64,000 bases of DNA, from contig NZ_NUGT01000079.1 in the NCBI RefSeq assembly GCF_002574545.1, positions 110,395-174,394 of the forward strand. Reading direction: 5' to 3'. The notes under the pieces were generated by a model. It did not search any database. It was not told where the DNA came from and saw only the letters and a list, made by a program, of their open reading frames with translations. Every line of letters begins with the position of its first letter. Within the stretch, counting starts at the first letter, position 1. Both the position numbers and the translations under genes were made by a program. Shown one piece after another: positions 17,814 to 26,721 of this stretch. This DNA comes from Bacillus sp. AFS055030. Lineage in GTDB: Bacteria; Bacillota; Bacilli; Bacillales; Bacillaceae_G.

Positions 17814-18989
17814 ATGGTCGATCGATCGGTATTTTCCAAATTGTCTATGCCATGTGCTTTTTTAGATTGGGATGCTTTTGTTCAAAATGTGGATGATATT
17901 GCAACTAAATCAAACGGTAAGAAAATACGGATTGCTACAAAATCCATTCGTAGTGTACAAGTTTTAAAATATATTTTAGAGAGCAACGATTGTTATGAGG
18001 GGCTAATGTGTTATAACCCTAATGAAGCAGATTTTCTTGCTGAAAATGGTTTTGATAATTTATTAATTGGTTATCCAACAGTTGATGTAATCGGATTAAA
18101 TAAAATTGCATCACAAATAAAAAAGGGTAAAAAAATCATTTGTATGGTAGATCAGACTGAACAGATTAGTATGATTGAAAGGATCGCCGTAAAAAATGAG
18201 GTTGTTATTCCACTTTGTATCGATGTAGACATGAGTACTTCATATTTAGGATTTCATTTTGGGGTAAGAAGGTCACCGATTAAAGAAACTAGAGATTTAG
18301 TACCTCTATTAACAAAAATATTGCAATCATTGAATGTGCGCTTAGTAGGAATTATGGGATATGAAGCGCAAATTGCAGGTGTTGGTGATGATGCCAAAAA
18401 TAAGGTTTTGAAAAATAAAATAATCCAGTTTTTAAAGAAAAAATCACTTGGGGAAATAGCGAAAAAAAGAAGAGAAATTGTGAAATACATTGAAAAAGAT
18501 GGTTATCACCTTGAATTTGTAAATGGTGGAGGTACTGGAAGTCTCCACTCGACGACAAAAGAGAAAGTGGTTACTGAAGTGACAGTAGGATCAGGATTTT
18601 ATGCTCCTACATTATTTGATGATTACAGGAATTTTCAATATCAACCAGCAATTGGCTTTGCTTTACCAATCATTCGAAAACCATCGGATAAGATTTTTAC
18701 ATGCACAAGTGGAGGGTTTATTGCTTCGGGTGCTGTAGGAAAAGAAAAATTACCAACTCCATTTTCTCCAGATCATTGTACTTTATTGCCACTAGAAGGT
18801 GCTGGTGAAGTTCAAACCCCAGTTTTTTATTCAGGCCATGAAGATTTAAAAATAGGAGATGCAATTTTATTTAGACCAAGTAAGTCTGGTGAGATTGCTG
18901 AACGTTTTTCTCATTTATATGTAGTAAGTAAAAATAAAATCATCGACCGGTTCACTACATACAGAGGAGATAGGGGGTGCTTCCTATGA
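17814..18989 (+). CDS. Amino acid deaminase/aldolase-type PLP enzyme (alanine-racemase fold)
   Basis: Fold-type III PLP enzyme of 391 residues, related to D-threonine aldolase and D-serine deaminase proteins. Seen: the N-terminal barrel start PCAFLDWDAFVQNVDDI, the probable Schiff-base lysine K43 in RIATKSIRS, the glycine-rich phosphate site FVNGGGTGS, and a C-terminal metal-site region with HCTLLPLEGAGEV. It probably acts on a D-amino acid. The last four bases (ATGA) overlap the start of the flavoprotein gene, so the two are translationally coupled. The substrate is unknown. Confidence 0.82.
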   Translation: MVDRSVFSKLSMPCAFLDWDAFVQNVDDIATKSNGKKIRIATKSIRSVQVLKYILESNDCYEGLMCYNPNEADFLAENGFDNLLIGYPTVDVIGLNKIASQIKKGKKIICMVDQTEQISMIERIAVKNEVVIPLCIDVDMSTSYLGFHFGVRRSPIKETRDLVPLLTKILQSLNVRLVGIMGYEAQIAGVGDDAKNKVLKNKIIQFLKKKSLGEIAKKRREIVKYIEKDGYHLEFVNGGGTGSLHSTTKEKVVTEVTVGSGFYAPTLFDDYRNFQYQPAIGFALPIIRKPSDKIFTCTSGGFIASGAVGKEKLPTPFSPDHCTLLPLEGAGEVQTPVFYSGHEDLKIGDAILFRPSKSGEIAERFSHLYVVSKNKIIDRFTTYRGDRGCFL

Positions 18990-20284
18990 AAAGTATGTTA
19001 TGGAAAAACTGGTCTGGAAGTGTAAAATTCAGTCCGAATCAAGTAGTGTATCCATCATCGATTGAAGAAGTTGTTAACCTCGTAAAAAAAGCTAACTTGG
19101 AAAATAAAAAAATAAGAGTAGTTGGTTCAAGTCACTCATTTACCCCACTAATTTCAACTAACGACTATTTAATATCACTAGACAATTTACAAGGAATTAT
19201 TTCAATTAACAAAGAGGAACAAATTGCCGAAGTATGGGCTGGAACTAAGCTTGAGCAATTAGGGAATGAATTATATGAAGCAGGTTATTCACAAGAAAAT
19301 TTAGGGGATATTAATGTTCAATCGATTGCAGGTGCATTTTTAACAGGGACACATGGAACAGGGATTAATTACGGAATATTATCTACACAAATTGAAGAGA
19401 TGACTGTAGTATTACCAACAGGTGATATATTAGTTTGTTCAAAGTCAAAAAATACAGATATTTATAGGGCACTTGGCGTTTCGCTAGGATTACTAGGGAT
19501 CGTTGTTAAATTTAAAATTAGAATAAAGCCTGCTAAAACATATCGTTATTTGAGTCATAAAATAGCAATGGATGAATTATATAGCAAACTATCAATTTTG
19601 AAGAAGGAAAATGAACATTTTGAGTTTTACTTATTTCCGTATTCGAACAATGTTCAAATAAAGGTAATGAATGAAACTAGAACGAAAAAGCATTCATTTA
19701 AATTTGAGAAATGGAAAGTAGCAACGATTGAAAATAAAGCATTTTGGTTATTAAGTGAGTTTAGTAGAAACTATCCAAAAAGTAGTTCTCAAATTAGTAA
19801 AATTTGTGGTAGTAGTGTTCCAAATACAAAGATGGTTGGACCTAGTCATGAATTGTTTTCAACAACTCGACATGTGAAATTTAACGAGATGGAATATAGC
19901 ATTCCAGCTCAATATATGAATGATGCAACGTTAGAAATTCAAGAAGAAATTAAAAATAAACGATTTAATGTGCATTTCCCAATCGAATGTCGATTCGTTA
20001 AAGGTGATCATTTTTTAATAAGTCCTGCCTCGATGAGAGATTCAGCATATATCGCAATCCATATGTATAAAGGAATGCCTCATCAAGAGTATTTTAATAG
20101 AATAGAGGAAATTCTTCAAAGCTATAACGGTAGACCTCATTGGGGGAAAATGCATTCAATGAATATAGAAAAATTAAATCATTCATATCCTTCATTATCA
20201 AACTTTCTTGCTATTCGACGTCAATTAGATCAGAATAATATATTTGTGAATGCTTACTTAGCGAAATTATTTAAAATTGAATAA
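18986..20284 (+). CDS. FAD-linked sugar-lactone oxidase family protein (D-arabinono-1,4-lactone oxidase type)
   Basis: Flavoprotein of 432 residues. Seen: the FAD-binding type 4 domain with RVVGSSHSFTPL (the histidine corresponds to the flavin-linking position in lactone oxidases), GAFLTGTHGTG and YGILSTQIEEM, then a C-terminal ALO-type domain with the PHWGKMHS motif. Family members oxidise aldonolactones or sugar alcohols using oxygen. ATG 18986 follows AGGGGG and overlaps the PLP enzyme stop by four bases; an upstream GTG at 18977 is less likely. No signal peptide is seen. Coupling to an amino acid aldolase-type enzyme is unusual, and the joint pathway is unknown. Confidence 0.82.
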   Translation: MKSMLWKNWSGSVKFSPNQVVYPSSIEEVVNLVKKANLENKKIRVVGSSHSFTPLISTNDYLISLDNLQGIISINKEEQIAEVWAGTKLEQLGNELYEAGYSQENLGDINVQSIAGAFLTGTHGTGINYGILSTQIEEMTVVLPTGDILVCSKSKNTDIYRALGVSLGLLGIVVKFKIRIKPAKTYRYLSHKIAMDELYSKLSILKKENEHFEFYLFPYSNNVQIKVMNETRTKKHSFKFEKWKVATIENKAFWLLSEFSRNYPKSSSQISKICGSSVPNTKMVGPSHELFSTTRHVKFNEMEYSIPAQYMNDATLEIQEEIKNKRFNVHFPIECRFVKGDHFLISPASMRDSAYIAIHMYKGMPHQEYFNRIEEILQSYNGRPHWGKMHSMNIEKLNHSYPSLSNFLAIRRQLDQNNIFVNAYLAKLFKIE

Positions 20285-20417
20285 TGCTGGTTATATTCTG
20301 TTGATTAGTTAACTGTAATAACATAATTATATAAGAATTAATCTTAAAAAGTACGAACATCAATTGAACTTAATCGTAAACTTTGATTCGTAACTTTGTA
20401 TATGACTCTACAACGTA

Positions 20418-20448
20418 AAATGACTGAACAAGCTTCAGTCATTTTTTT
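20418..20448 (+). terminator. Terminator after the lactone-oxidase gene
   Basis: Stem ATGACTGAA / TTCAGTCAT with a five-base loop and a run of seven T residues. Confidence 0.88.
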
Positions 20449-20460
20449 ATGAAAATCTAA

Positions 20461-20489
20461 TTGAAAATATTTATCAATTGTATTATGAT
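20461..20489 (+). promoter_or_regulatory. Sigma-A type promoter of the efe operon
   Basis: -35 TTGAAA (20461-20466), 17-base spacer, -10 TATGAT (20484-20489). The start codon of the first efe gene is 66 bases beyond the -10 element. The two Fur boxes overlap the -35 side and follow the -10 side of this promoter. Confidence 0.75.
20462..20476 (+). promoter_or_regulatory. Fur box 1 of the efe operon
   Basis: TGAAAAT-A-TTTATCA fits the 7-1-7 Fur consensus TGATAAT-N-ATTATCA with one mismatch per half. It overlaps the -35 hexamer, so iron-loaded Fur should block the promoter. Confidence 0.7.
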
Positions 20490-20495
20490 AGGTAT

Positions 20496-20510
20496 TGAAA
20501 ATAGTTATCA
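20496..20510 (+). promoter_or_regulatory. Fur box 2 of the efe operon
   Basis: TGAAAAT-A-GTTATCA, again one mismatch per half against the 7-1-7 consensus. It lies at about the transcription start, seven bases after the -10 element. Confidence 0.72.
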
Positions 20511-20555
20511 ATAAGAAATACATATAATTAATTTAGATTTTTCGGGGGTATTTTC

Positions 20556-21404
20556 ATGAAAAAGCAAACTACTATGATCGCAATTTCTCTTGCTACAAGT
20601 TTAATGATGGCAGGATGTGCACAAAAAAGTGAAGAAGCAAGTAACGTAAAAAAGGAATCAAAAGTAGAAGCAAAAATAAATTTAGATTCAGAGATTAATA
20701 ATTATAGAGATTTCGTTGTTTCTCAAACGGAAGAGTTCGTAGCAAATACTCAGAAGTTTGTTGATGCAATCAATGCAGGAAACATGGCAGAAGCAAAACG
20801 TCTATATCCAATTAGTCGTTCTTATTTCGAGAGAATTGAACCAGTAGCAGAATCATTCGGTGATTTAGATCCAAAGATTGATGCACGTGAAGGTGATGTA
20901 CCTGCAAATGAATGGACTGGTTTCCATAAAATTGAGCAAGTTCTTTGGACTCAAAATACAACAAAAGGTTTAGAAAAATATACAGAACAACTTATGAAGG
21001 ATGCTAACTACTTAAGAGCAAAAGTAGAAACAGCTGAAATTGATCCTGTATTATTTGTAACTGGTCCTGTGGAATTATTAAATGAAGTTTCATCTTCAAA
21101 AGTAACAGGTGAAGAAGAGCGATATTCTCATACTGATTTGGCTGATTTTGCAGCAAACGTGGAAGGTTCAGAAAAAATCGTTCAATTATTATCTGATAAA
21201 TTAAAAGCAAAAGATGCTGAATTAGCTTCTACAATTGAAACTAGATTTAATGAATTAATTACAACTTTAAATACTTATAAAAAAGGTGATCAGTATGTTG
21301 ATTACAAACAGTTAAAAGAAGATGAAGTAAAAAAATTAGCTCAACAAGTAGATGCATTAGCAGAACCGATTTCACAAGTTGGGTCAACTTTAGGGGTTAA
21401 ATAA
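20556..21404 (+). CDS. efeO: Iron-uptake lipoprotein EfeO/EfeM (imelysin, M75 domain)
   Basis: Lipoprotein of 282 residues. MKKQTTMIAISLATSLMMAGC is a signal peptide with a lipobox cysteine (C21). The rest is one M75/imelysin-like helical domain with the metal-site motif WTGFHKIEQVLW (H-x-x-E). It is the shorter EfeM-like form, without the cupredoxin domain of the longer EfeO proteins. It should bind and deliver iron to the FTR1 permease at the outer face of the membrane. It opens a three-gene operon with efeB and the permease, behind a Fur-controlled promoter; the RBS is GGGGGT. Confidence 0.9.
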   Translation: MKKQTTMIAISLATSLMMAGCAQKSEEASNVKKESKVEAKINLDSEINNYRDFVVSQTEEFVANTQKFVDAINAGNMAEAKRLYPISRSYFERIEPVAESFGDLDPKIDAREGDVPANEWTGFHKIEQVLWTQNTTKGLEKYTEQLMKDANYLRAKVETAEIDPVLFVTGPVELLNEVSSSKVTGEEERYSHTDLADFAANVEGSEKIVQLLSDKLKAKDAELASTIETRFNELITTLNTYKKGDQYVDYKQLKEDEVKKLAQQVDALAEPISQVGSTLGVK

Positions 21405-21405
21405 T

Positions 21406-22656
21406 ATGAAAAAATTAGAAACAAATAAAGTTTCTAGAAGAGATGCATTAAAACTTATTGGAGTTGGTGGTGCTGGTATCCTTATTGGTGCTACTGGAAT
21501 TGAAGCAGCTACTGAAAAAGTAACTAATTTCTTTTCACCAGCTAAAGCGGATGAAAGAGAGATTCTTCCGTTTTATGGTAAGAACCAGCAAGGAATTACG
21601 ACTCCTGCTCAAGATTTTATATATTTGGCGTCTTTTAAACTAGAAACTACTTCAAAAGCAGATGTCAAAACAATGTTTAAAAAATGGACTGAAGCGGCGG
21701 CTTTAATGAGTGAAGGAAAGGAACTAGGTGATTCTGAATATCCTTCTTCACCACCAATTGATACGGGTGAAGCAACTGGTTTACAACCAATGAAGCTTAC
21801 GTTTACATTTGGTGTTGGCCCTTCATTTTTTGACCGATTATCCATTCAATCAAGTAGACCACCTGGGTTAAAAGATTTACCTCATTTCCCTGGTGATGAT
21901 TTAAGAGAGGAATGGAACGGTGGAGACATCGTAGTTCAGGTTTGTGCAAACGATCAACAAGTTGCCTTTCATGGTGTAAGAAACTTGATTCGTCTTGGCC
22001 GTGGAACGGTTAGTATAAAATGGATGCAGCATGGCTTCCAACGCTCATCTGGAGCGGATCCATCTGGTAGCACGCCAAGAAACCTCATGGGCTTTAAGGA
22101 CGGTACTGCAAATCCAGATACAAAAGATGAAAAAGAAATGAATACACATGTTTGGGTACAAAATGGCGATGGTCCAGCTTGGCTAACTGGTGGTTCATAT
22201 CTAGTTGCAAGACGTATTCGTATCCGTGTTGAGGAATGGGATCGAAGTTCATTACAAGATCAGGAACAAACATTTGGACGTCATAGAGCAACTGGTGCAC
22301 CAATTGGCGAAAAAGATGAATTTGCTAAACTAGATTTAAAGAAAACAGATGATAATGGGAAATTACTGATTCCTGCAGATTCACATGTTGCCTTAGCAAG
22401 AGGTAAAGGAAAAATTAAAATTTTAAGAAGATCTTATTCATACACAGACGGACTTGATATTCAAACAGGAAAATTAGATGCAGGGTTACTATTTGTTAGT
22501 TTCCAAAGAGACCTAGAAAAACAATTTATTCCCATGCAAGATAAATTAGCGAAAATGGATTTATTAAACGAATACATCGAACATAATGGTAGTGCAGTTT
22601 TTGCATGCTTCCCAGGGGTTAAGAACGGAAGCTATATTGGTGAAGGATTACTTTAG
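21406..22656 (+). CDS. efeB: Deferrochelatase/peroxidase EfeB (Dyp-type heme peroxidase, Tat-exported)
   Basis: Dyp-type heme peroxidase of 416 residues. The N-terminus has a twin-arginine signal (SRRDALKLIGVGGAGILIG), so it is exported folded. The GFKDGTANP motif carries the distal catalytic aspartate of the family, and a heme-ligand histidine is expected in the C-terminal half. In EfeUOB systems EfeB is thought to oxidise ferrous to ferric iron for the permease. It starts one base after efeO and ends next to the permease gene, a compact operon. Confidence 0.9.
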   Translation: MKKLETNKVSRRDALKLIGVGGAGILIGATGIEAATEKVTNFFSPAKADEREILPFYGKNQQGITTPAQDFIYLASFKLETTSKADVKTMFKKWTEAAALMSEGKELGDSEYPSSPPIDTGEATGLQPMKLTFTFGVGPSFFDRLSIQSSRPPGLKDLPHFPGDDLREEWNGGDIVVQVCANDQQVAFHGVRNLIRLGRGTVSIKWMQHGFQRSSGADPSGSTPRNLMGFKDGTANPDTKDEKEMNTHVWVQNGDGPAWLTGGSYLVARRIRIRVEEWDRSSLQDQEQTFGRHRATGAPIGEKDEFAKLDLKKTDDNGKLLIPADSHVALARGKGKIKILRRSYSYTDGLDIQTGKLDAGLLFVSFQRDLEKQFIPMQDKLAKMDLLNEYIEHNGSAVFACFPGVKNGSYIGEGLL

Positions 22657-22665
22657 GTGAATTGT

Positions 22666-24378
22666 ATGAATAAAAATATATTTTTAATAGCTAGTTTACT
22701 ATTTTTAAGTTTAATAATTAGTCCGTTTCATAAAACATTTGCTGAAACTGATCTTCAAGAACAAGTACTTTCGCATATTGGTAACTCATTAACAGAAGTT
22801 AAAAATGGTGAAAAAGAGAAAGTTAAAACAGATTTAGTAGCGATTAAAGATTTAATTAAAAATGAGAAAAAAACTTCAAAATTAAATAAACTAGTTGACC
22901 AAGCGATTAAAGATATTGATCAAAATGATCTTGCTGCAGTAAAAGATGATATTCGAGCAGTAGCTTTTGAAACTGAAAAGTGGATTGAAAAGACGAATGA
23001 TAATAAAGATCTATCTCAAATTAATCTTACTAAACTAGTATCTCATTTAAATAATATTAAAACTTTATCAAATGAATCGAATTGGGCAAAAGCGCAATCA
23101 GAATATAAGCTTTTTGAAATCGAATGGTCTAAAGTTGAAAATGATATAAGAAGAGCTAACAGTGGTTTTTATGGTTCAATTGAAGCAAATATGATTACTT
23201 CGAGGTCAACATTGTTTACTGATAATCCTTCAACTACTAAAGTAAATGATTCTTTTACTAAATTAATTGATGTAATGAATAATCCAAGTAGTGACTCAAC
23301 GAAAGAAGTGAGTATAGAGAAAGCTATAAAACTACTCAATCAAACAATCAATTCTGTCGAATCAAATGATATAGAAAAGGCACAGGCTACATTTAATGAT
23401 TTTATACAAGATTGGCCTTATGTTGAAGTAATCGTTCAATCAAATTCAATGGAATTATATAAAAAGATTGAAAATGATACTTCCATTGCATTAACTAGGT
23501 TAACAGAAAAGCCTAAATCTGCTTCAACGTTGAAAACATTAAAACAGATTCAACAGAATTTAAATTTAGCTACGAAGAAAACATCTTATACGATGTTTGA
23601 TGCCGGGACTATTGTATTCCGTGAAGGTTTAGAAGCTTTAATTATTATTTCAGCTTTACTAGCATTAGTGTCAAAAGGTAAACAAGAGTCAGCACGTAAG
23701 TGGATTTTTGTTGGTGGTGCTTTTGGTATTTTAGCTAGTTTAGTAGCTGGTTTATTATTCAAGTTTTTATTATCAAGTATCTCAGCTGGAATTAGTAATC
23801 AATTAATTGAAGGAATTTCTGGTCTGATTGCGGTTGTTTTCATGTTAACAGTTGGGTTATGGCTACATAAACAATCTCGTCAACAAGAATATGGTAGTAA
23901 GATGAAGGAAAAAGCAAAAGCTGCAATTGCGGGCGGAGGAATCCTTTCATTAAGCTTACTTTCATTTTTTGCAGTATTTAGAGAAGGTGCCGAAACGGTC
24001 GTATTTTATATTGGTATGAGTACTTCAATTACAACAAAAGAATTGCTTACTGGTTTTGCAGGTGGAATCATTTTACTTGTTATAATTGGAATTTTTATCT
24101 TAAAAGGAAGTAAATTTATTCCGTTAAAGCCGTTTTTTACAATTGCAAGTTTATGTATTTATTACTTGACGTTTAAATTCATCGGTCAAAGCATACATGC
24201 ATTACAAGGAATTGGCTATTTGCCTGATCATATGAGTACTATTTTTCCAACTATACCTAAATTAGGGATTTATCCTTCCCTAGAAAGTATCATCCCACAA
24301 CTAATTTTAGTATTATTTGTCATTTGGTTGTTTGTTGGTACTAGGATTAAAAACAATAATAAATCAATTGCTGCTTAA
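22666..24378 (+). CDS. efeU: FTR1-family iron permease EfeU
   Basis: Ferric/ferrous iron permease of 570 residues. Seen: an N-terminal signal peptide, an extracytoplasmic helical region of about 290 residues, and a C-terminal membrane domain of about seven helices with the two iron-binding motifs REGLE (319-323) and REGAE (439-443). The soluble N-terminal part is larger than in the simplest FTR1 permeases and is rich in coiled helices. ATG 22666, with AGGTG before it, is preferred to GTG 22657. The gene order is efeO-efeB-efeU. Confidence 0.88.
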   Translation: MNKNIFLIASLLFLSLIISPFHKTFAETDLQEQVLSHIGNSLTEVKNGEKEKVKTDLVAIKDLIKNEKKTSKLNKLVDQAIKDIDQNDLAAVKDDIRAVAFETEKWIEKTNDNKDLSQINLTKLVSHLNNIKTLSNESNWAKAQSEYKLFEIEWSKVENDIRRANSGFYGSIEANMITSRSTLFTDNPSTTKVNDSFTKLIDVMNNPSSDSTKEVSIEKAIKLLNQTINSVESNDIEKAQATFNDFIQDWPYVEVIVQSNSMELYKKIENDTSIALTRLTEKPKSASTLKTLKQIQQNLNLATKKTSYTMFDAGTIVFREGLEALIIISALLALVSKGKQESARKWIFVGGAFGILASLVAGLLFKFLLSSISAGISNQLIEGISGLIAVVFMLTVGLWLHKQSRQQEYGSKMKEKAKAAIAGGGILSLSLLSFFAVFREGAETVVFYIGMSTSITTKELLTGFAGGIILLVIIGIFILKGSKFIPLKPFFTIASLCIYYLTFKFIGQSIHALQGIGYLPDHMSTIFPTIPKLGIYPSLESIIPQLILVLFVIWLFVGTRIKNNNKSIAA

Positions 24379-24392
24379 AAACAGTTTAGGAA

Positions 24393-24438
24393 AACAGACA
24401 TAATTGTCGTTCAATAAGACAATTACTGTCTGTTTTTT
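24393..24438 (+). terminator. Terminator of the efeOBU operon
   Basis: Long stem AACAGACATAATTGTC paired with GACAATTACTGTCTGTT, with one bulged base, followed by six T residues. Confidence 0.9.
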
Positions 24439-24618
24439 ATCGTCTTTTCGCTTAGTAAAAGTCTAATCCGGGAGCAGGAATCCATTTTATTAAAAATTGG
24501 TAAATTATGAGCTAAAATATTTAAAAATCCGTTTAAAAGAGATAAGATAAGATTATAGAAATATATGGGTTTAACATAAAAATATTATGTAAACTAGGTA
24601 ATGTAAGGAGGATTTAAA

Positions 24619-25140
24619 TTGATACAAAAAGCTACATTTGCAGGTGGTTGTTTTTGGTGTATGGTAACACCGTTTGAAGATTTACCTGGTATACATGGTA
24701 TTGTTTCAGGTTATATGGGTGGAGATTTAGAAAATCCTACGTATGAACAAGTAAAAAAGGGGACTACTGGACATTATGAAGTAGTTCAAATTACGTTTGA
24801 TGATGAATTATTTTCATACAAAAAACTATTAGAATTATTTTGGCCGCAAATTGATCCAACAGATCCAGACGGTCAATTCCAAGATAGAGGTTCACAATAT
24901 CGAGCTGCAATCTTTGTTCATAATGATTCACAACTGAAGGAAGCAATGGAATCAAAAGAAAAATTAATTGAAAGTAATATTTTTAAGAAACCGATTGTAA
25001 CCGAAATATTAGAAGCAACTACTTTTTATGAGGCTGAAGAATATCACCAAGACTATCATAAAAAAAATCCAAAACATTATAAAGAAGACCGAGCGATGTC
25101 TGGGAGAGACGAATTTATTGAACTAAATTGGAAGAAGTAG
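24619..25140 (+). CDS. msrA: Peptide-methionine (S)-S-oxide reductase MsrA
   Basis: Repair enzyme of 173 residues that reduces methionine S-sulfoxide in proteins. Seen: the GCFWC active-site motif (10-14) with the catalytic C11, the YMGGDLENPTYEQV segment, the GHYEVVQI stretch and the EYHQDYHKKNP region near the end. There is no ATG at the expected site; the TTG at 24619 follows a perfect AAGGAGG and gives the family-typical length. It is monocistronic, between two terminators. Confidence 0.93.
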   Translation: MIQKATFAGGCFWCMVTPFEDLPGIHGIVSGYMGGDLENPTYEQVKKGTTGHYEVVQITFDDELFSYKKLLELFWPQIDPTDPDGQFQDRGSQYRAAIFVHNDSQLKEAMESKEKLIESNIFKKPIVTEILEATTFYEAEEYHQDYHKKNPKHYKEDRAMSGRDEFIELNWKK

Positions 25141-25151
25141 GCAAGAAAAGC

Positions 25152-25184
25152 AATAGAAGCTCCATTAGAGCTTCTATTATTTTT
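25152..25184 (+). terminator. Terminator after msrA
   Basis: Perfect 11-base stem AATAGAAGCTC / GAGCTTCTATT around a five-base loop, then ATTTTTA. Confidence 0.9.
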
Positions 25185-25256
25185 AATGGAGGATAAGAAT
25201 AGTTATCTATTCTAAAAAAGTCAATACGTAGATCTGCTCTCGAATGGAGGTAAACT

Positions 25257-26696
25257 GTGGAAACAAATCGAAGACTAGTGACAATCGGGTTGTTGGTAGC
25301 TGTTACATTGTCTGCGATTGAAGGGACGATTATTACAACTGCCACACCTACCATTACTACAGAATTATCTGGTGTTAAGTTGATGAGTTGGATTTTTGCA
25401 GCTTATATGTTGGCAATGACTGTAACGACACCAATTTATGGGAAGCTATCGGATTTATATGGTCGCAAAAACTTATTAATGTTTGGCATTATTTTATTTA
25501 TTTTAGGTTCAGTTTTATGTGGTTTTTCACAAAATATGGGTCAATTAATTTTATTTCGTACCATTCAAGGGCTAGGAGCTGGAGCTGCATTACCTTTAAC
25601 GATGACGGTAATAAGTGATCTATATCCATACCAAGAAAGGGCTAAAGTGCAAGGCTATATAAGTGCCGTATGGGCAGTTTCAAGCGTAATTGGTCCTTTA
25701 GTTGGAGGTTTTTTTGTAGACTTCATTTCTTGGCGTTTTATCTTTTTTATTAATTTTCCATTCGGAATTCTCTCTGTTATTCTATTTTGGAAATATTATC
25801 ATCAAAAAATTGACCGCAAAAATACAATTTCAATTGATTATTTAGGATCCATTCTATTTATATTAAGTACTTTATCTGCATTATATGCTTTAGTAGTAGG
25901 TGGAGAGCAACATAATTGGACTTCTCCAAATTTATTATTTCTTTTTGCATTTGCAATCATTTTGTTTGGGTTATTTCTTTTTGTTGAAACAAGAGCAAAG
26001 GAACCATTATTACCACTTTCATTATTCAAAATCCGTCATTTAGTTGTTACATATGCAGCAATGTTTATTGCACATGCACTTCTAATATCGATTGAGGTGT
26101 ATTTACCAGTTTATAATCAAAGTGTGTTTGGATTAAGTGCGACTCAATCAGGTTTAATGTTAATTCCTTTATCATTCGCTTGGACATTAGGCTCTTTTTT
26201 ATCTGGTCGTCTCATTAAGAAAATGAAAGCAAAAAATATGATTCTATTAGGCGCATTCTTATGTATTATCGGTGCATTTGGGATGAATTTTTTCCATGAT
26301 TCAACATTACTAATTTATCCATTTAATGCATTTTTAGGTCTTGGCTTCGGATTATCTTTTCCAATTTATATGATCCTAATTTCATCAGCTGTAAAGATGA
26401 ACCAACGGGGTATTGCAATTGCTGCAAATTCCTTTTTAAATACTTTTTCGCAAACAATTACAGTTGCTGTGTTAGGAACCATTTTTACAATTAAGGTATC
26501 TGAAGTATTGAATGGTCAAAAATTAGTTCTAAGTGCTCATAATCAAGTCAATCATCTTTCAACGGTAAAAGCTGTTACTACCGGTTTTGAAATCATCACT
26601 TTATTTATGGCAGTATTTAGTATAATTACGTTTATTTTCGTCTTATTTTTACCTTCTGAACAATCTGAAGAAAAAAAGGTTGATATAGCACACTAA
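25257..26696 (+). CDS. DHA2-family (EmrB/QacA-type) MFS drug exporter
   Basis: Proton-coupled multidrug efflux protein of 479 residues with about 14 predicted membrane segments. Seen: motif D1 near the start (LSAIEGTIITTATPTI), motif A (GKLSDLYGRKNLLMFG), motif C-type glycine/proline run (ISAVWAVSSVIGPLVGG), and LFRTIQGLGAGA (motif B). It begins with GTG 25257, with TGGAGGT at the right distance. Another membrane exporter, RarD, lies 25 bases downstream, so they may share a message. Drug range cannot be told from sequence. Confidence 0.88.
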   Translation: METNRRLVTIGLLVAVTLSAIEGTIITTATPTITTELSGVKLMSWIFAAYMLAMTVTTPIYGKLSDLYGRKNLLMFGIILFILGSVLCGFSQNMGQLILFRTIQGLGAGAALPLTMTVISDLYPYQERAKVQGYISAVWAVSSVIGPLVGGFFVDFISWRFIFFINFPFGILSVILFWKYYHQKIDRKNTISIDYLGSILFILSTLSALYALVVGGEQHNWTSPNLLFLFAFAIILFGLFLFVETRAKEPLLPLSLFKIRHLVVTYAAMFIAHALLISIEVYLPVYNQSVFGLSATQSGLMLIPLSFAWTLGSFLSGRLIKKMKAKNMILLGAFLCIIGAFGMNFFHDSTLLIYPFNAFLGLGFGLSFPIYMILISSAVKMNQRGIAIAANSFLNTFSQTITVAVLGTIFTIKVSEVLNGQKLVLSAHNQVNHLSTVKAVTTGFEIITLFMAVFSIITFIFVLFLPSEQSEEKKVDIAH

Positions 26697-26721
26697 TATA
26701 GAAAAAGAAAGCTGGGAGAGA

